Positions 38,801 to 49,237 of a DNA stretch of 64,000 nt are shown here, piece by piece. A program made the translations under genes and the position numbers. Source of the stretch: Thunnus maccoyii (Eukaryota; Chordata; Actinopteri; Scombriformes; Scombridae); assembly GCF_910596095.1 (NCBI RefSeq), contig NC_056538.1, positions 20,570,501-20,634,500 on the forward strand. The letters run 5' to 3'. Position 1 is the first letter of the stretch. Each line of letters starts with the position of its first letter. A model generated the notes under the pieces. That model searched no databases, was not told the DNA's origin, and saw only the letters and a program-made list of their open reading frames with translations.

Positions 38801-41800
38801 GGGCAAGTTTGCACCCTCACACACACACACACACACTCACACCGCTGACATTCCTCCTCAGTCCCCTGAGGACGTTTGTCGGCGCAGCTCAGGACCTAAA
38901 CAAAGATTATTTGTGTCCATGTTTGTAGGATGTCGGTGTGTGTTGAGTTGTGTGTTAGGACGTGGTGGTGTTTGCACATGCGTGTGCGTTGTGTATACGT
39001 TCTTGCGGTTCTCCTGACCTGCCTGCTTGTGTACAGTGACAGCGGTGATGACATCGAGCTGGCGTCATGTCCTCATGGTCAGGCCTCCAAAGATTGCTCC
39101 ATGGTGGCCTCTTGCAGCTGTGAGCTGCTGTCTGAGGGTGAGCAAAGACTTTTTCCCCAGCAGCACTGTCATGTTACATAACATTCAAATCTTTGGATCC
39201 AGATGAATGTGTTAATATATAAAAAACATGTTTAGGTGTGTACCGTGCTCCAGAGAGGTCATGTCCTACAGCAGCGGAGCATTACAGCGCCCCCTCGGTC
39301 CGTTGCAGGGAACCCCCCTTCACCCAGCACCCATCCCACATGCCTTTAGAGCGTTTCCTCCAGTCCCCAGAGGCCCAGGGCTCCAACTCTGCAGCAGGTA
39401 ATAACACTTACATTTGCTTTGTCTCTCCACAAATTGAAAGAAAAACAGAAAAGAGGATTAAAGATAAAGAAAAGAAACATTAATTTGTGTGTGACTCTAC
39501 TCAGGTGGCAGTGAAGGTGCAAAAGACTCAGATGGGGATGCTAGCCTGGCGGGTTACCCATGGTTCCATGGCACACTGTCCCGTGTGCGTGCCGCTCAGC
39601 TGGTGCTTGCAGGGGGGGCCAGGAGCCACGGGCTCTTTGTGATTCGCCAGAGCGAGACACGGCCGGGCGAGTATGTCCTCACCTTCAACTTCCAGGGCAA
39701 AGCCAAGGTGAGGCAATTGGAGAGAGCACAAAAAAAAGAGTGAACTAAACAGTTTAATAGCAGTTTGTTACAGCATGTGATCGAGTCTTTACACCCCAGT
39801 AAACTAACTGTAGAGATAGGAGGGTGTGAGTGTGTTGAATATGTGTAGATCATGGGTGAAATGTGTTAATTTATCAATTAATGTATTGATTGTTTTTCCA
39901 ATTAATAAATTAAATTTGGTCAATAAAATGTAAAATTGTATAGCAAATGATTGTTACAAGTTACCAGATTCCAAATGTGTGTCCTAAGTTGGCTTATTTT
40001 ATCCAACAACAGTGAAAAACCCCAAAGGTATTGAATTTGAAGTGATATAAAATCAAGAAAAGCAGGAAATCTATTATTTTATTCACCGAATAATGAGATA
40101 ACGTATCGTTTCCACACTAGAATACATAATTTTCGTCTCCCAGCTACAGTCTTGCTGTGCAGGAGTATTACAGTATGACATTTGAGGCGGTAGCTCACAG
40201 CAGACCAAGTTGCCCCAGGCCTGGAAAAGATGCAGTAATGTCAACGTTTTATGTCCTCTTATGTAACACGATCCCTGCACATCACATCCTGCCAGCCGGC
40301 AGTGTTGAGGAAGTGTCAGCTGCCGCCTCTTCCTCTGGTGTCAGTCTTGGCATTCTGTTAAGCTGCTCCCACAGCGAGACGCCTCTCAGATAATGTCCTG
40401 ACCTCTGTCTTGGTCTGTCTGTTTCAGATGTTCACTTTGTCTCCCTCTGCAATTCTCTGTCTTTCTTTCCCTCACTTCATTTACCTATCTTCCCTCCTTG
40501 GAATCAACTCTCCTGTTGATTTCTTGTCTCCCCCTCTGTCCTTTCTTCTCCCTCACAGCATTTGCGTTTGTCAGTGAATGAGAACGGGCAGTGCCACGTC
40601 CACCACTTGTGGTTCCACACCGTGTCGGACATGTTGAGACACTTCCATGCCCACCCCATCCCCCTCGAATCTGGAGGTTCAGCTGACATCACATTACGCT
40701 CCTATGTACAAGTGCAGAGAAGCTCCACCACAGGTACACAACACGCAAACTTAAAATAATTTATCTAACTGGAAATGTCCTAGATTTTGATGATTCTAGA
40801 TGTTCTTAAACATACAATAAGACCTTTTCAGAGTATATGTTTCTAGATATTTTGTAAATTGTAACACATTGGCCTTATATTTGTATGTCAGGACCTCTTG
40901 GAAAATGATCAGATCCTAATTGGACTTTTAATTAGAGGCTTGAGGCTTCAGCAGTCTGAGTTAGTCATATCAAGTGGATATCTGTCACATTTAAAGTCTT
41001 TTTAGCATCAAATTCCCTCTTTGTGTTTCCCTGTTGAGCTGTGGTGGAAGTATAGTAACAAAAAGAGGGACTTTGGCACTAAAAACACTGTAATGTTGAA
41101 AGATATCTATTTGATTTGACAAATGTGGACGACTGAAGCTTCATATTAGCTTTAGATAAGCTTTTAAATACATTTTTGCACAGAAGGAGGACTGTGGATT
41201 TTGGCCCCCATCATTTACGTTGTAAGTGCATTATGAAGGGATCTTCTAATGGTCAGTATGAACAGGAAGAATGATTATACCAAGAAAAAAATATTTCAAT
41301 GTTCATTTGGGCACCTGACTGTTGTTTTAACACACACAAAAATTGTGAACCCATCCTTTAAAGACACTGTAGAGGTGTTTTCTGGCCTTGTGTTGAAGTC
41401 TGGTGGAGTTATGATGGGAGATACCTGAGGTCACCAAAGTCCTGCACTAATGGTTAAGTCTTAAGTTGATCTCAAATGTGCAATAAAAAGATGTTGGTCA
41501 ATCACATTCTGTACATGACCACACAACCCTGAGAAGAGGTCCAATCAGGCAATTAAATAAAAATATCTGTGGATGAACTAAGGGTGTTTAGGACTTTTAA
41601 AAACCAGCAGTCCTATCATGAGTTGTAGGACAAATGTACAATTTTGTGGTCTACAATGGCTGCACAAAGATGGGCCTGGGTCATATTCTATAAAATATCA
41701 CAATAGCACTATAAAGGTAGAAGGTACACAAAACGTGTTCACCTAAACTATTCCTTATTTACATTTTGTTGATTTGGGGTATTCCAATGAGTTTCTCATT

Positions 41801-43515
41801 ACTACAGCCTGACCTATACTGGATGTTTAGGCTGACATCTATAATTGATAGGACAATAGTCATTTTTACATAAACACATAACATGCACAATTTTTTAAAA
41901 TAATTTTGACCACAATATTGTATAACTTGTCAGTTCTCTCTGGTGGACAAACTGAAATGGAGACTCCATTTCTTCACCTCAAAGCTATTGTAGGCCTTTC
42001 TGTACTGCAATTTCTTGTTACTTATCAGCTGACATACAATAAACAAATATGATCGATAGGATATATCAGCAGTAAGTTAATATCGGCCGACATATCGGTT
42101 TACTTCTACTCATTACATTGCTTGAGATTCAACACAAGACTATCCAACAATTGAATTAACACATCTTCCCTCTTACAAATGAAAAGTTGAGTTCATAAGA
42201 AATAAAACATACCTTTAATCAGTTGAATACACTTTGCCGCTACAGCCCTACTTGATGTGGTATGACCAGTAGTTTATGGTGGCTACTGTTAGCAAACTTA
42301 AGCCAAATATTGCTATGTAACTAACTACCATTACTAAGCCAGTTCACTCACTTTATGGCTCTTCTACGCATGTGGTACTGTTACACTGTGTTCTAGCATT
42401 TTACATGATCCTGAAACAGCCACTTATAGCCACAGTTGTTCCTGTTGAGCAAACATTAAGAGTCACTTTAACAAAAATGCTAGAGCAGAGCTTTGAAATA
42501 AGTTGTTTGTGGTTTCAGTGAAGAGCTAGATGACATGAGTATATGTAACTGCATTTTTTCAAGTGTCTCTGCTTGACAGTCACCCTCTCAGGTCACCAGA
42601 GAATAATGGGGGGTGATTAGAAACTTCTAGAAAGTTGGATGTGCTGATGGATCCTTGAAGAAGGAGGAGGTTGAGCTGAAACTCACTGAACCTGCCCACC
42701 CCCCTCCTCCATACCGTTCCTGCCGTCCGCTCTCCTGGCATGGGATGAATGCCCTCCTGTACAGGAGAGTGAGGGGGCGATTATACCACAGGAGTTTTGC
42801 ATGCAGGCCGAGACTCTGGTCCCAACCCACCCTGGTTGTCACAAAGAGGCTCTCTGTTTCGCCAAACGCTGGACCTACACACACTCACTCCCATGCACAC
42901 ACTTACATAGAGTGAGGGTTTGAGTCAGGGTGTAAAAGGCTTTATTGATACACTGGTCAGGCATGTCTTTGGCACCAATGTTGTCAGTGTTATTGCCAAC
43001 CAAGAGAAAGGATAATAAAGGAAGCCAACACTGCCTGTGTTTACATGCTGCTCTATGAAGGAGTCTTTTACTCACAACTCTCTCGGCTAAACCAGTGAAC
43101 TTTAATCAGCAGCACAGATAAATCTATATTATTGATATGTCTTATATTAAAAGATTTCTTCTCCTCACAAACTCTCCTTGAATCTGCTACAGATGTGACC
43201 GTGCCTCCAGTCCTCACCCCACCCAGGGATGCGGGCTGCCGGACAGATTCAGCCCAGCCAGCTCTCCACCCTTCCGGGATCACAGCCTCTGCAGGGCCTC
43301 CTCCTGATACCCCTCTCTCTTCGAGCACCTCCTCCTCACCCACAGCCCTTCCCTCCCTCTCCCGCAGTGACCCAGGCACTGGAGGAGGGTTACAGAGCCG
43401 GAGCAACAGCTCCGAACGCCTGCTTGAGGCCTCTAGTGGTGCATCTGAGGACTACCATGATGCTGATGGGACTCGCAGGGCCCGAGCAGTAGAGAACCAG
43501 TACTCTTTCTACTAA
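32834..43515 (+). CDS. sh2b2: SH2B adapter protein 2 (APS), 690 aa, eight coding exons
   Basis: SH2B2/APS is a cytoplasmic adaptor that binds activated receptor tyrosine kinases (insulin receptor, Kit, Trk) and JAK2 and recruits Cbl. Exons: 32834-33748, 38168-38269, 38537-38628, 39037-39137, 39236-39397, 39505-39707, 40559-40733 and 43193-43515. All have AG/GT borders and together make 691 codons including the stop. Domains: N-terminal dimerisation domain about 18-75 ([10 protein letters not shown], then a Phe-rich helix) with NPCY at 47-50; Gly/Ser linker; [20 protein letters not shown] at 185-204; PH domain about 248-375; SH2 domain about 477-575 ([16 protein letters not shown] with the phosphotyrosine-binding Arg at 505). 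The C-terminus is [12 protein letters not shown], whose Tyr 687 matches the known Cbl-binding site. The start at 32834 gives MNGA, like mammalian APS; the frame is open further upstream, but that part lies before the splice acceptor. It is about 60 residues longer than human, mostly in linkers. Confidence 0.96.
35322..35460. mobile_element. Partial copy of the fold-back MITE-like family
   Basis: AAGGATAGGTTCATATTTTT, then TTTTAAAACAATCCTCACAT and ATACTGGCTGTGAAGAAAA, match the left end of the element at 11853 and the inverse of the right ends at 15345 and 41362. Only the outer arm is recognisable. Confidence 0.55.
35638..36085. repeat. Interspersed repeat, teleost-type
   Basis: Starts AAAGCTGCACTAATCAATAT and contains GTGATTATCTGGTGAGCATA and GTGGAGCATTTAGTGGCTAA. 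I recognise this order from a repeat that is abundant in perch-like fishes. The open frame at 35686-35958 lies wholly inside it. Confidence 0.55.
38629..39036 (+). other. sh2b2 intron with CA tract
   Basis: A 408-base intron with a purine-rich start and a (CA)n tract at about 38820-38836. No other feature is visible. Confidence 0.8.
39708..40558 (+). other. sh2b2 intron inside the SH2 domain
   Basis: This intron splits the SH2 domain after GKAK. It contains one AT-rich repeat copy (39862-40100) and a pyrimidine-rich stretch before the acceptor at 40557-40558. Confidence 0.8.
39862..40100. repeat. AT-rich interspersed repeat copy in sh2b2 intron
   Basis: TTAATTTATCAATTAATGTA, GGTCAATAAAATGTAAAATT and AAGAAAAGCAGGAAATC match the family at 25165-25730 and 46745-47105, in diverged form. 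Confidence 0.55.
40734..43192 (+). other. Last sh2b2 intron
   Basis: About 2.5 kb. Apart from the MITE-like copy at 40928-41362 I see no clear feature. The pair of open frames near 42627-42915 overlaps on opposite strands and lacks any recognisable protein. Confidence 0.75.
40928..41362. mobile_element. Copy of the fold-back MITE-like family, one end missing
   Basis: Contains GCTTCAGCAGTCTGAGTTAG, CAAATTCCCTCTTTGTGTTT, CACCTGACTGTTGTTTTAAC and the terminal GTGAACCCATCCTTTAAAG. The two arms meet near 41050, around AACAAAAAGAGGGACTTTGG. The left terminus is missing. Confidence 0.65.
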
Positions 43516-45920
43516 ATGACCCAAGGCAGGCTTAAGTCAAAGGTTCTGATTGGATGAGACACAGAAAGTTGGAGGTGACATGGGATGCTCTGCTGATGAT
43601 GAAAGTGATCCATATCACTGGATCACACATTGTTTTATTTGTTTGTTTTTGTTTCAAGGCAATTTCCTGTTTCTCTGATTTGAGAGGGGAGGTGAGATCA
43701 TGCAGGGGCAGAGTGTTCACGCTGATAAATCCCTCAGGCTCCGTGGCTGCATTTCAAACTAAAACTGTCAGCTGGCATTGTGAACAAAGAAAGAGAGTGC
43801 TACAGGTCAAAAAAGGACATGTTGAGACCTAGATGTAAAAAACACAGCAGTGAAGATGGGTGTGGGCGCAGAAAGCAAGAGGAAGTCATCTAGTCGAGTC
43901 ATATGGCTTTGATTCACCTCATCTGACCACTTCCTGTTCACTCTAACTCACACTTCCCCGGGAGCAGAGCCTGCGTCACCACCCCACTGATGGATCGAGA
44001 GTTTTGAAATGACCCCAAAGAAACACTCCTTCCCCTCAGAGCTCCTCCGAGCTCCCGAGAGCATCCAGTTAATGTTTGTAAAGCTGCTTTGAGTCTGTCC
44101 CGGATATCCTCACTGTCCCTGTGGGGTTTCCCTACAAAATCCTGCTCTGGGTCTGCTTTACACTAATATCAGCACAGCAATCATGGGTGTGTTAGTGTTA
44201 GCTCAGAGATGTTTTTCTTAAATGTGTACAGCCTAAAAGGTCTTAGTGCCTGACAATTACCTTGGACTTGAACGGACACAGCGACACAGAAAGCTACTGT
44301 CAGTGACGATGTCGAGGAGGATGTTGACATCTTGCATAATCACAACAGCCCAAAAACTAAATGCAGGTGGTTCTTTTTACTGTCAGTTTCTGCTTAAAAC
44401 ACACTGAACATGCATACTGAAACGTTTTTGTTCTCACAGATTTATTGATGGCTGCAACATAAACACAAAACATCAGTTTCAAAATGTTAAAACGGAAGTG
44501 AAAAGTTCAGTTCAGTCTGTATGAAAATGATGAGGCGGCTCCCATTTTGGTGTCATGCTGGGTTATTTCTATGAGTGTGTGGTGGTGTATTAGAGTCCAA
44601 GTATTTTTCAATGATCGGTGTGCTACAGTAGTGTTTCTAAAACATGGTTTTCGAGGTCCCTCCGTCTGGTGCTGGTTCTGTATTCAAGCTCATCATATCG
44701 ATAACCTGTAGATTAGATATGCTGTTAATATAGGAGTTCACTTTGAAGTAATGCCTTGAAGATTATTATTAAACCAAATCCAGCATTTATCGGAGGGACT
44801 TGGGACTTGGTTTTTAGAACGGTGGCAGTATTGCGTGTTGTTTGCACGGCCTGCAGGTGAACTTGTGTGAACTGGAACGGTACAAGCAGTAAAACAAAAG
44901 GTACTAAATGGCCATGCTTGAATGGAAAGATGTGATATTGCTGCTTTACTTTATGCTGACCCAGTATTGCTTAGGCTTTTAAGTTAGCTATTCAAAAGGA
45001 TATTAAAACCTGATTATCACACCTCAAGATATTTACAATTAAAAGAATTCATGTCATGGTCCAAGAGATTCATCAGAACACAACGTACCCTCTTAAAGCA
45101 TGTGAAACCCATTTAAAAACCATAAACCCAGCTACTAAAAAAGCAGCTACTATATATAATATTTCCTTTTGTTCAGTTGAAATAAACAAATCAAGATGCC
45201 ACCCACGTCTGTCTTTTCAAGCACGGCCATTTAGCTGTGAAGGTGAAATTTCAATTTCAGTCAAGGAGCAGGCAGAGCAGTTCATGTGCCAATTTGAATC
45301 CTATTTTTGAGACATATTTATTCCTCAGCCGTTGTAAATTACGTTTTTCCTATTGAGTCTTATTTATGTACAATTGATTGATTCTTCTTGATGAAACGTC
45401 CTCAGTGGAAACCGTCCGTTGCAGGAGCCCATCTTACATATCACAGATTGCTCACGTCTCCCTTTTATTTTCTTAACACTTCTTAAAGCTGATTTTCTGT
45501 TGTCTGACTGAGTTTTGAAGAGTCTGTGCAATTTTGTACAAAGTGATGTACTTGACATACTACTTTATATTTCTGTGAATAAAATGTGAACAAACTGTTG
45601 CACGTTTTTCATTCATAAATGTGTCGATTTGTGGGTTGAGAGTAAAATGTGGGAGGTGAAAGACACTGAAAGGTCAAGAGCTTTTAGTTTTGTAAACATA
45701 ATCTGATGGAGACAGTTTTTAAAGTGACAGGTATTGCTCTGCAGAGATGAAACAGTCACTCCTCAATAGTGGAGTGACTGTTTGTGAGAGATGTGCAACA
45801 AGTCGTGGTTTTCTTTTGTTTCAGTTTTAATAAAAATGTCAGTCTGTGTTCCACAAATAGGCCTGAATGCAGATACCATGTTTACAAGTTATGCTATGAA
45901 TAAACTCTGAGTGGTCATCT
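43516..45920 (+). terminator. sh2b2: sh2b2 3' UTR with candidate poly(A) signals
   Basis: Sequence after the sh2b2 stop with no other gene. AATAAA occurs at 45578-45583, 45829-45834 and 45899-45904, the first followed by a T-rich stretch. Any of these would give a 3' UTR of about 2.1-2.4 kb. Confidence 0.55.
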
Positions 45921-46252
45921 ATGTACTTATAGTTAGGGTTATGGTTAAGTGTATGACATCTGATAACCATGACTCAGAGATCTTAATTGAGAGTGTTTGA
46001 TCAATAGGTTAGTTTACTGTATAATCACAGACATTTCCCACAATTGATAGTGATGTTTGTAGCATCTCTGAGGAAACAGATGAGAGAAATGAGTGAAATA
46101 GATGAGATATTTTATCATCAACAGCAACCTTCTGCAGGCTGCAGCTGACCACTTGCATCAGTGTCACTGAGCCACTCCAGTCATGTACTCAGATGCCCTC
46201 TACAGGTCAGATCTTACAACATTACAAAAAACCCCCAAAACAATTAAACTGT

Positions 46253-46258
46253 TTTATT
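46253..46258 (-). terminator. dnajc30: Candidate poly(A) signal for dnajc30
   Basis: TTTATT on the plus strand is AATAAA on the minus strand. It lies about 1.3 kb downstream of the dnajc30 stop and would place the two convergent transcript ends some 300 bases apart. Confidence 0.35.
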
Positions 46259-46744
46259 TATTTCCTGTATGTACAATACATACACTTGTACACATTTCAG
46301 CACCTGGAAGAAGGTGTTAAATATGTACCAATTTTCTAATAACTATTATAACTCTACTGCACTTCAAAGTAAATTTTCTACATTACAGAGCCAGTGTGTA
46401 GGGAAAGGAAGAGGAATTATGCATCATTCAACATTACTAGTTACATTTTTCCATCCTTGTGCAGCGTTTGGATGGACAAAAACCCTTTCAAGCTGCCAAA
46501 AAACGCAGTTTGGCTACTAATAGAGCTAAATAAATTACAGAGCTTACATTACATCTTTACAAACGACAGAACAAATTGTTGATGTACAAAGACTGAATCT
46601 CCATTCACACAAAGCTTTTCGCACTTTGTAGCAACATCTGAAAAAGCATAAAGCTTCACACCTCTGTGATGATGTGACTCTGAAATGATCATGAACGTTC
46701 AAGTACAACAGTCTTTAAAACAGTTTTATAATGGATAAAATATT

Positions 46745-47105
46745 TAAGGCTGCAACTAATTTTTATTAGATTTTCATTATCAATTAAACTGCTGATTATT
46801 TTTTAGACTGCTCGGTTAATTGTTTGGTCTATAAAATCTCAAAAAATGGTGAAAAATACCTGTCACAGTTCTCTAAGGCCCAAGGTGATGACTTCAGATA
46901 GCATCTGTTGTCCAACAAACAATCTAAAACCCCAAAATATTCAGTGTGCTATCACATGAGACAAAGAAAAGCAGCAAATCCTCCCAACTGGGAAGCTGGA
47001 ACCGATTAATGTTCGGCATTTTTACTATGAAGGATGACCAAAATAGTTGCCTATTAATTTTCTGTCAATCGACTCATCGATTAATTGATTCAGCTGAAAA
47101 TGTTA
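46745..47105. repeat. AT-rich interspersed repeat copy
   Basis: Starts AAGGCTGCAACTAATTTTTA and contains GTTAATTGTTTGGTCTATAA, AATATTCAGTGTGCTATCAC and CAATCGACTCATCGATTAAT. It is the most complete example of this family in the window and lies in the probable 3' UTR of dnajc30. Confidence 0.65.
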
Positions 47106-47578
47106 AAGCCATGAATTGTGAAACACTTCTTACCACTCTTACATCAGGCGCTTTGGAGATCCTTGGAAGAGCTATGTGCTTGAAACTTTGCAGCAATAAA
47201 TAATCCCAGATTTCCAGTCTCTACTTTAAATGACTGTTTTTGATCCAGCATCCATTTCTAGGTAAGTGTACGTGAGTGTATACATGAAGAAATTAACAAA
47301 ATTATGTTCAGTTGCTCACTTAAAACAATCATCATGTGTGGATTAATTTAATGAAAGACAAGCCTACCTATGGCTTGAGACCCAGTGAGCAGGCTTTAGG
47401 TTTCTGCTTGCAACACACTAAAATAATCATCACCTTCAACTGCCAGAAACTGTGCAACACTTGCAAAACAGTCTGAGGTAGCACCCCCACCACCCCTCCC
47501 CCCATCCATCTCCTCCACCCTGAGAGTCCTAACGTGCAACCCCAGAAAGGGACACGTCCGGTTGCTGCTGCTTCTATT

Positions 47579-48751
47579 TCAGGGCCTGCTGAGATTGACA
47601 AAAATCAGCCCTGCGGTGGCCAGCAGCATCGCCACAGTCATCTCCATTATTTTACCTTCTCTCCACTTGCTATAATTGTCCTTCTGTTTCTCCTGCATGC
47701 GCTGCTTCCTGGCTCTCATGTCCTTCTCTCTCTGCAGCTGCTCCCCATAGTGAGCCTGATAAAAGGCGTCAAAATCAAACATGGGCTTCCCCCCAGCTTG
47801 GGAAAATCTTCTGGCCCTCTGTTGATGTTGATGCTGCTGCTGCTGCTGCTGCGTGGGTCCTGTGGACTTGCTTGGGGCCTCTTTGGAGGACGGCCTCCCC
47901 GCACTTTGGATGTCTGACTGACTCAGGATGCCCCGGTCGTACTTCCTCCTCAGGCTGATGTTGCCCAGCACTGTGTAGGCTTCGCTGATCTCAGAGAAGC
48001 GCTGCGTGGCCTCTTTGCTCCCCGGGTTCTTATCAGGGTGGTAGATGAAGGACTGCTTGTAGTAGGCTGTCTTGATCTGGGACTGTGTGGCGCTGGGGGT
48101 CACTTTGAGAATGTCATAATAGGCTGTCCTACTTCTGTACAGCAGAAGAGCATCTCTTGTGCTGCTGTCACCCCTCCAGCTGTAGCCTCTCGTTGTTGTT
48201 GATGAGTGCGGAGTATCAGGATGTAGTTTGAGACGCCTCAATCCACAGCTGGGCCGCTCTGATCCCTGCTCTGCCAGGATGAAGATCACCGTGCAGAAAG
48301 CTTGGAGCTGCTGAGGGGACCTGAAGGTGTCAGGGTGGATGGAGACAGCTCCTCTGGTCCAGGGTGTCATCCTGACAGGCAGGAGAGACTGCAGTCTTGT
48401 TGATGAGAGGTACAGGGCTGTTTTATAGTCTTGCAAGCTCTCTCTGGTTTGAACAAATCCAATAAAACGGGATGAATCCGGGTCCAAAGAGGCGGAAGTC
48501 CCATTTACCTGTCTACCTTTTCTCACCCTGGAAAGTTTCTCTGATTTGCGTCGTGTTGCTCTGCTTTTTGACTCTGGATGAACTTGACGTTGATCCAGAG
48601 CTGTTTCCGCTTTTATCCGACTGTCATTGACGGTGCAAGTTACCAGCAGAGATCCGGGACTTTCTCCGGTGCAGACCGGTCGACTCTGGCTGTTTCTGAG
48701 AGCGGACAGCCGGTAAACTCCGCTCCCCAGCCTCTGACCGACCTCTGCCAT
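47579..48751 (-). CDS. dnajc30: DnaJ homolog C30, mitochondrial J-protein, single exon
   Basis: DNAJC30 is a mitochondrial inner-membrane J-domain protein linked to ATP synthase and to turnover of complex I subunits. The open frame gives 390 residues. The J domain spans about 208-274, beginning TAYYDILKVTPSATQSQIK, with the HPD motif at 238-240 and LRRKYDRGILS at its end. It is followed by a Gln/His-rich stretch (301-311), then MFDFDAFYQAHYGEQLQRE (324-342), a signature of this protein. A single membrane segment lies at about 370-386. Human DNAJC30 is 226 residues and also intronless. Two starts are possible: ATG at 48751 (AAAATGG, strong context) or ATG at 48370 (residue 128), which would give 263 residues with a basic N-terminus suited to mitochondrial import. 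I favour the shorter form on length but give the whole open frame. The gene is convergent with sh2b2. Confidence 0.9.
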   Translation of the reverse strand: MAEVGQRLGSGVYRLSALRNSQSRPVCTGESPGSLLVTCTVNDSRIKAETALDQRQVHPESKSRATRRKSEKLSRVRKGRQVNGTSASLDPDSSRFIGFVQTRESLQDYKTALYLSSTRLQSLLPVRMTPWTRGAVSIHPDTFRSPQQLQAFCTVIFILAEQGSERPSCGLRRLKLHPDTPHSSTTTRGYSWRGDSSTRDALLLYRSRTAYYDILKVTPSATQSQIKTAYYKQSFIYHPDKNPGSKEATQRFSEISEAYTVLGNISLRRKYDRGILSQSDIQSAGRPSSKEAPSKSTGPTQQQQQQHQHQQRARRFSQAGGKPMFDFDAFYQAHYGEQLQREKDMRARKQRMQEKQKDNYSKWREGKIMEMTVAMLLATAGLIFVNLSRP

Positions 48752-48937
48752 TTTACCGAGAGCGGACCCGGTGACCAGGCAGGCCGGAAAACAGCTGCGG
48801 CATCCGGCTGCGTCACACAGCGGAGAACCAACCAGAGTCTATGTTTACAGGAAGTACTTATCACACCCGACCAATCATTTAGCAGAAAAGGCGTCAATAA
48901 ACAGTTACGTAATCTCCTGTGAAATACCATAGTGAAT

Positions 48938-48938
<1 letters not shown>

Positions 48939-48971
<33 letters not shown>
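48939..48971. repeat. Poly(T) run of about 33
   Basis: An uninterrupted T run about 190 bases upstream of the longer dnajc30 start. It may be the tail of a minus-strand retroelement, but no body is visible next to it. Confidence 0.85.
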
Positions 48972-48974
<3 letters not shown>

Positions 48975-49154
48975 GAAAGAACTAATATTACTTGAATATA
49001 GATCTACAGCCCTTTATTTTTTAAAACTCATTTTCCCTCCTCCTGTGTATTATTTTGTTTTTGAATGTAAGAAGCTTCTTGCACAATCTTTTTGCCAAAT
49101 GTTTATTCTTATAAAACATTAAGACCTTCATAGTTTTACAAAGTTATAAGGATG

Positions 49155-49157
<3 letters not shown>

Positions 49158-49236
<79 letters not shown>
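49158..49236. repeat. (TA)n microsatellite of about 79 bases
   Basis: A pure TA tract, the longest simple repeat in the window. It is self-complementary and can extrude as a cruciform. Confidence 0.95.

Positions 49237-49237
<1 letters not shown>

Noticed and set aside
47534..47917. Plus-strand open frame of 127 codons opposite dnajc30
   Set aside because: It is the antisense of the conserved dnajc30 coding region; its leucine runs come from the Gln repeat.
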